From assembly GCF_000331775.1 (NCBI RefSeq), contig NZ_CAPJ01000239.1, positions 1 to 16,689 on the forward strand: DNA of 16,689 nt. The letters are read 5' to 3'. Source of the DNA: Xanthomonas translucens pv. translucens DSM 18974 (GTDB taxonomy: Bacteria > Pseudomonadota > Gammaproteobacteria > Xanthomonadales > Xanthomonadaceae). Within the stretch, counting starts at the first letter, position 1; each line of letters starts with the position of its first letter. Below are positions 14,876 to 16,689 of the stretch, piece by piece. The notes beneath the pieces are model-generated. The model ran no database searches. It saw only the letters and a program-made list of their open reading frames with translations, and was not told the origin of the DNA. The translations under genes and the position numbers were made by a program.

Positions 14876-15748
14876 ATGAGATCGGTTTCGCGCCTGGCGT
14901 TTTGCTTGCTGTTGACTAGCGTCCTGCCGATGGTCGGCTGCGCCAAGCCCAGTGCTGCCGATTCGCCCGCTGCCACGTCCACCAATGCCCAGGGCTGCGT
15001 GAGGAAGCGCCATCTCGGCCCACAGGATCCGTTCCAGACGCCGCCGCCGCTGATGGAAGCGTGCCTGGGGCCTTACAAATTGCGGATCCCGGCCAACTAC
15101 TTCGGCGACCAGATGGGGCCGAACTTCGACGACAGTTTCGGCCTGTATCTGGAGCATCCGACGCTGCAGCCGTTCGCACCGGGTGAACGCACGCATCTGC
15201 GCCTGGATGTGTCGACGCGCACGGTCTATATCGCGTATCACTATCTGGATAGGGTGGATGTGCATGAGGCGCTACGCAGGCGCTATACCGGCTATTCCGC
15301 AGACAAGGACAATCCGGCAGAGCATCTGGAGAGCCGTCTCAGGCAAAGCGCGGTGTATGGCCTGACTCCCTACTATGCGGATCTTCCGAAAGTGTTTTCC
15401 TACTACAAGGCAAAGGGATACCGGTCGTCGGCGCCTGTGTTCAAAGCGGATGAGCACGATGATTGGTACGTCGAACGGGATGCGAATGGCGAAATTCGCA
15501 CCTTCATCAAATGCACCTCGCATGTAGTTGCCGAAACCGGTGTGGAATATCGGGACGGAAAGCTGGTGCGTAGCCAAGACGCCGAACTTCCAGAGTGCCA
15601 TCATCTCTTCGCGCTTCCAGAAATCAGTACGCTCGTAGAGGTGCGCTACGTGCGCGCCGCATTGCCGGACTGGAAGAGAATCGAGGATGCGGCCCGCAGC
15701 TACATAGAGAAGTTCATGGTGAAAGGAAATCGGGTGCAGAACAGGTAG
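14876..15748 (+). CDS. lipoprotein, probable X-Tfi-type immunity protein
   Basis: A 290-residue exported lipoprotein. The signal peptide (VSRLAFCLLLTSVLPMVG) ends at the lipobox Cys22 (PMVGC). The mature part has four further cysteines (41, 63, 213 and 241), enough for two periplasmic disulfides, and sequences such as PANYFGDQMGPNFDDSFGLYLE and VYGLTPYYADLP typical of Xanthomonas lipoproteins encoded beside T4SS effectors. Such proteins sit in the cell envelope and neutralise the paired toxin. GGAGG is directly before ATG 14867 but 9 nt before ATG 14876, so the latter is chosen; MRS then starts a clean signal peptide. The effector starts 32 nt after the stop. The 3' half has noticeably lower GC and more A/T-ending codons than its neighbours, a sign of transfer. 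Confidence 0.75.
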   Translation: MRSVSRLAFCLLLTSVLPMVGCAKPSAADSPAATSTNAQGCVRKRHLGPQDPFQTPPPLMEACLGPYKLRIPANYFGDQMGPNFDDSFGLYLEHPTLQPFAPGERTHLRLDVSTRTVYIAYHYLDRVDVHEALRRRYTGYSADKDNPAEHLESRLRQSAVYGLTPYYADLPKVFSYYKAKGYRSSAPVFKADEHDDWYVERDANGEIRTFIKCTSHVVAETGVEYRDGKLVRSQDAELPECHHLFALPEISTLVEVRYVRAALPDWKRIEDAARSYIEKFMVKGNRVQNR

Positions 15749-15780
15749 TTCTGTAGGCGAGCGTCAAAGGAGCTCTGGAA

Positions 15781-16689
15781 ATGAATGGTCTGGACAAGCG
15801 CGATATCGAAGTTCTCGGTTACTACGCCGAACAGGGAAATCGAGAGCTTTATTGGAACTACCTTGCAAACAAGCAACGCAACGATGGCTACGGATTGCTC
15901 GCGCTCGGTGTAGTCCGCAACGATAATGCACCAGGCGCCACGGCAAACGCGTTCGCCGACAGCCAGGCCCGTCGTGACGGCGTCGCGATGAGCGAACGGC
16001 AGTGGAACGAATTCGGCATTGATCTGATGAAGAGCGACTTCGAGAGTCGGCGAAGCTACTTCGACAATGGCCAGCCCGCGCAGGCGCTCAACCTTCCAGT
16101 CAAGGACGTCGAAGCCGTCCACGATGCCACCTTCCAGACGCACCACATCAACCCCAACGGCTGGACGCCGCGCGAGCTGCTCGACGCCGCGCGCCGCCAT
16201 GGTGGCGAGCCCGAGGCGGAGAAAGTCTGGTCGATGATGCTCGACAACTCCGCGCTGGGCCTGGATCGCGCAGGCTCCACGCTGAACGACGTGCGCAAGT
16301 ACGACGACACGCAACTCGATGTGGTGTCCTACACCGCGCGCATGACCGCTGCGCGCCTGCTCGCGCACGAAGCACGGCCGATCACCGATCCAGAGCGGAT
16401 CGGCGCCGAGCGCTTCTATTACGAGCGCGATGCGCGGACTGGACAATGGACCAACTGGGTCGATAGTGGCGAGCAGACCATCGCCCAGCCGGTACGCGAT
16501 CCGCAGCAACTGCGCGAGCTCGACGACACGCGCGCACTGCGCCTGGAGCGCCAGCAGTTGCGCGAGCAGTTCCATCCCGACGATCCGTACCGCCACCAGC
16601 CGATCCTGCGCAGCCCGCAGACGCTGGCCGAGGCCGATCCGGCGCGGCTGGCAAATGCCGAACTGCTGGCGGCGCGCGCCAGCGACCCC
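15781..16689 (+). CDS. N-terminal part of a probable X-Tfe toxin (XVIPCD type), runs off the right edge
   Basis: The frame is open for 303 codons to the window end, with no stop. GGAG stands about 8 nt before the ATG at 15781. The N-terminus (DIEVLGYYAEQGNRELYWNY ... NDGYGLLALGVVRND ... GATANAFADSQA, about 7-62) resembles the conserved start of a group of Xanthomonas type IV secretion effectors that end in an XVIPCD secretion domain. That C-terminal domain and any catalytic domain would lie beyond the window, so neither could be seen. Residues 63-303 are mainly helical and charged, without an enzymatic motif I recognise. The preceding lipoprotein gene fits an immunity-effector pair used in contact-dependent killing of other bacteria. 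Confidence 0.75.
   Translation, partial: MNGLDKRDIEVLGYYAEQGNRELYWNYLANKQRNDGYGLLALGVVRNDNAPGATANAFADSQARRDGVAMSERQWNEFGIDLMKSDFESRRSYFDNGQPAQALNLPVKDVEAVHDATFQTHHINPNGWTPRELLDAARRHGGEPEAEKVWSMMLDNSALGLDRAGSTLNDVRKYDDTQLDVVSYTARMTAARLLAHEARPITDPERIGAERFYYERDARTGQWTNWVDSGEQTIAQPVRDPQQLRELDDTRALRLERQQLREQFHPDDPYRHQPILRSPQTLAEADPARLANAELLAARASDP

Overview
The window looks like chromosomal DNA of a plant-associated Xanthomonas. It is high-GC and densely coding. It carries a pectin/uronate catabolic locus, a probable XopE/HopX-type type III effector, and at the right edge a lipoprotein plus the N-terminus of a probable Xanthomonas type IV secretion (X-Tfe) toxin. The genus is inferred from these families and from typical intergenic repeats; the species cannot be read from the sequence.

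Left part (1-8179): a possible gene fragment leaves the window at the left edge. A secreted alpha/beta-hydrolase (esterase) lies on the minus strand and diverges from a plus-strand transcription unit. That unit encodes a FAH-fold/MhpD-like hydratase, the three parts of a TRAP transporter (dctP, dctQ, dctM), an exported GH43 glycosidase and a LacI-family regulator. Spacings are short throughout, so it is probably one operon. The divergent region holds a drifting 7-bp tandem array and a promoter with a 19-bp operator-like site exactly between -35 and -10.

Middle (8180-12268): a probable type III effector with a C-H-D triad and a PIP-like box upstream is followed by kduI, kduD and an RpiB/LacA-family isomerase resembling DhuI. 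The same 19-bp operator (18/19 identical) overlaps the kduI promoter. The two catabolic units are therefore likely co-regulated, plausibly by the LacI protein encoded between them. The working model is that extracellular or periplasmic esterase and GH43 trim plant polysaccharide, the TRAP system imports an acidic sugar or sugar acid, and KduI/DhuI-like plus KduD turn unsaturated-uronate products into 2-keto-3-deoxygluconate. The effector interrupts this otherwise coherent locus.

Right part (12269-16689): a small minus-strand protein has a caspase-like His-Gly/Cys dyad and no assigned function. Next come phenylalanine 4-hydroxylase (phhA) and a divergent Lrp/AsnC regulator with TTGC-rich DNA between them. 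The window ends with a lipoprotein (probable immunity protein) and an incomplete X-Tfe-like toxin.

The points most worth following are the shared operator, the two unrelated isomerases in one operon, the caspase-like small protein, the effector with its non-canonical PIP box, and the apparent start-site frameshift in the esterase.
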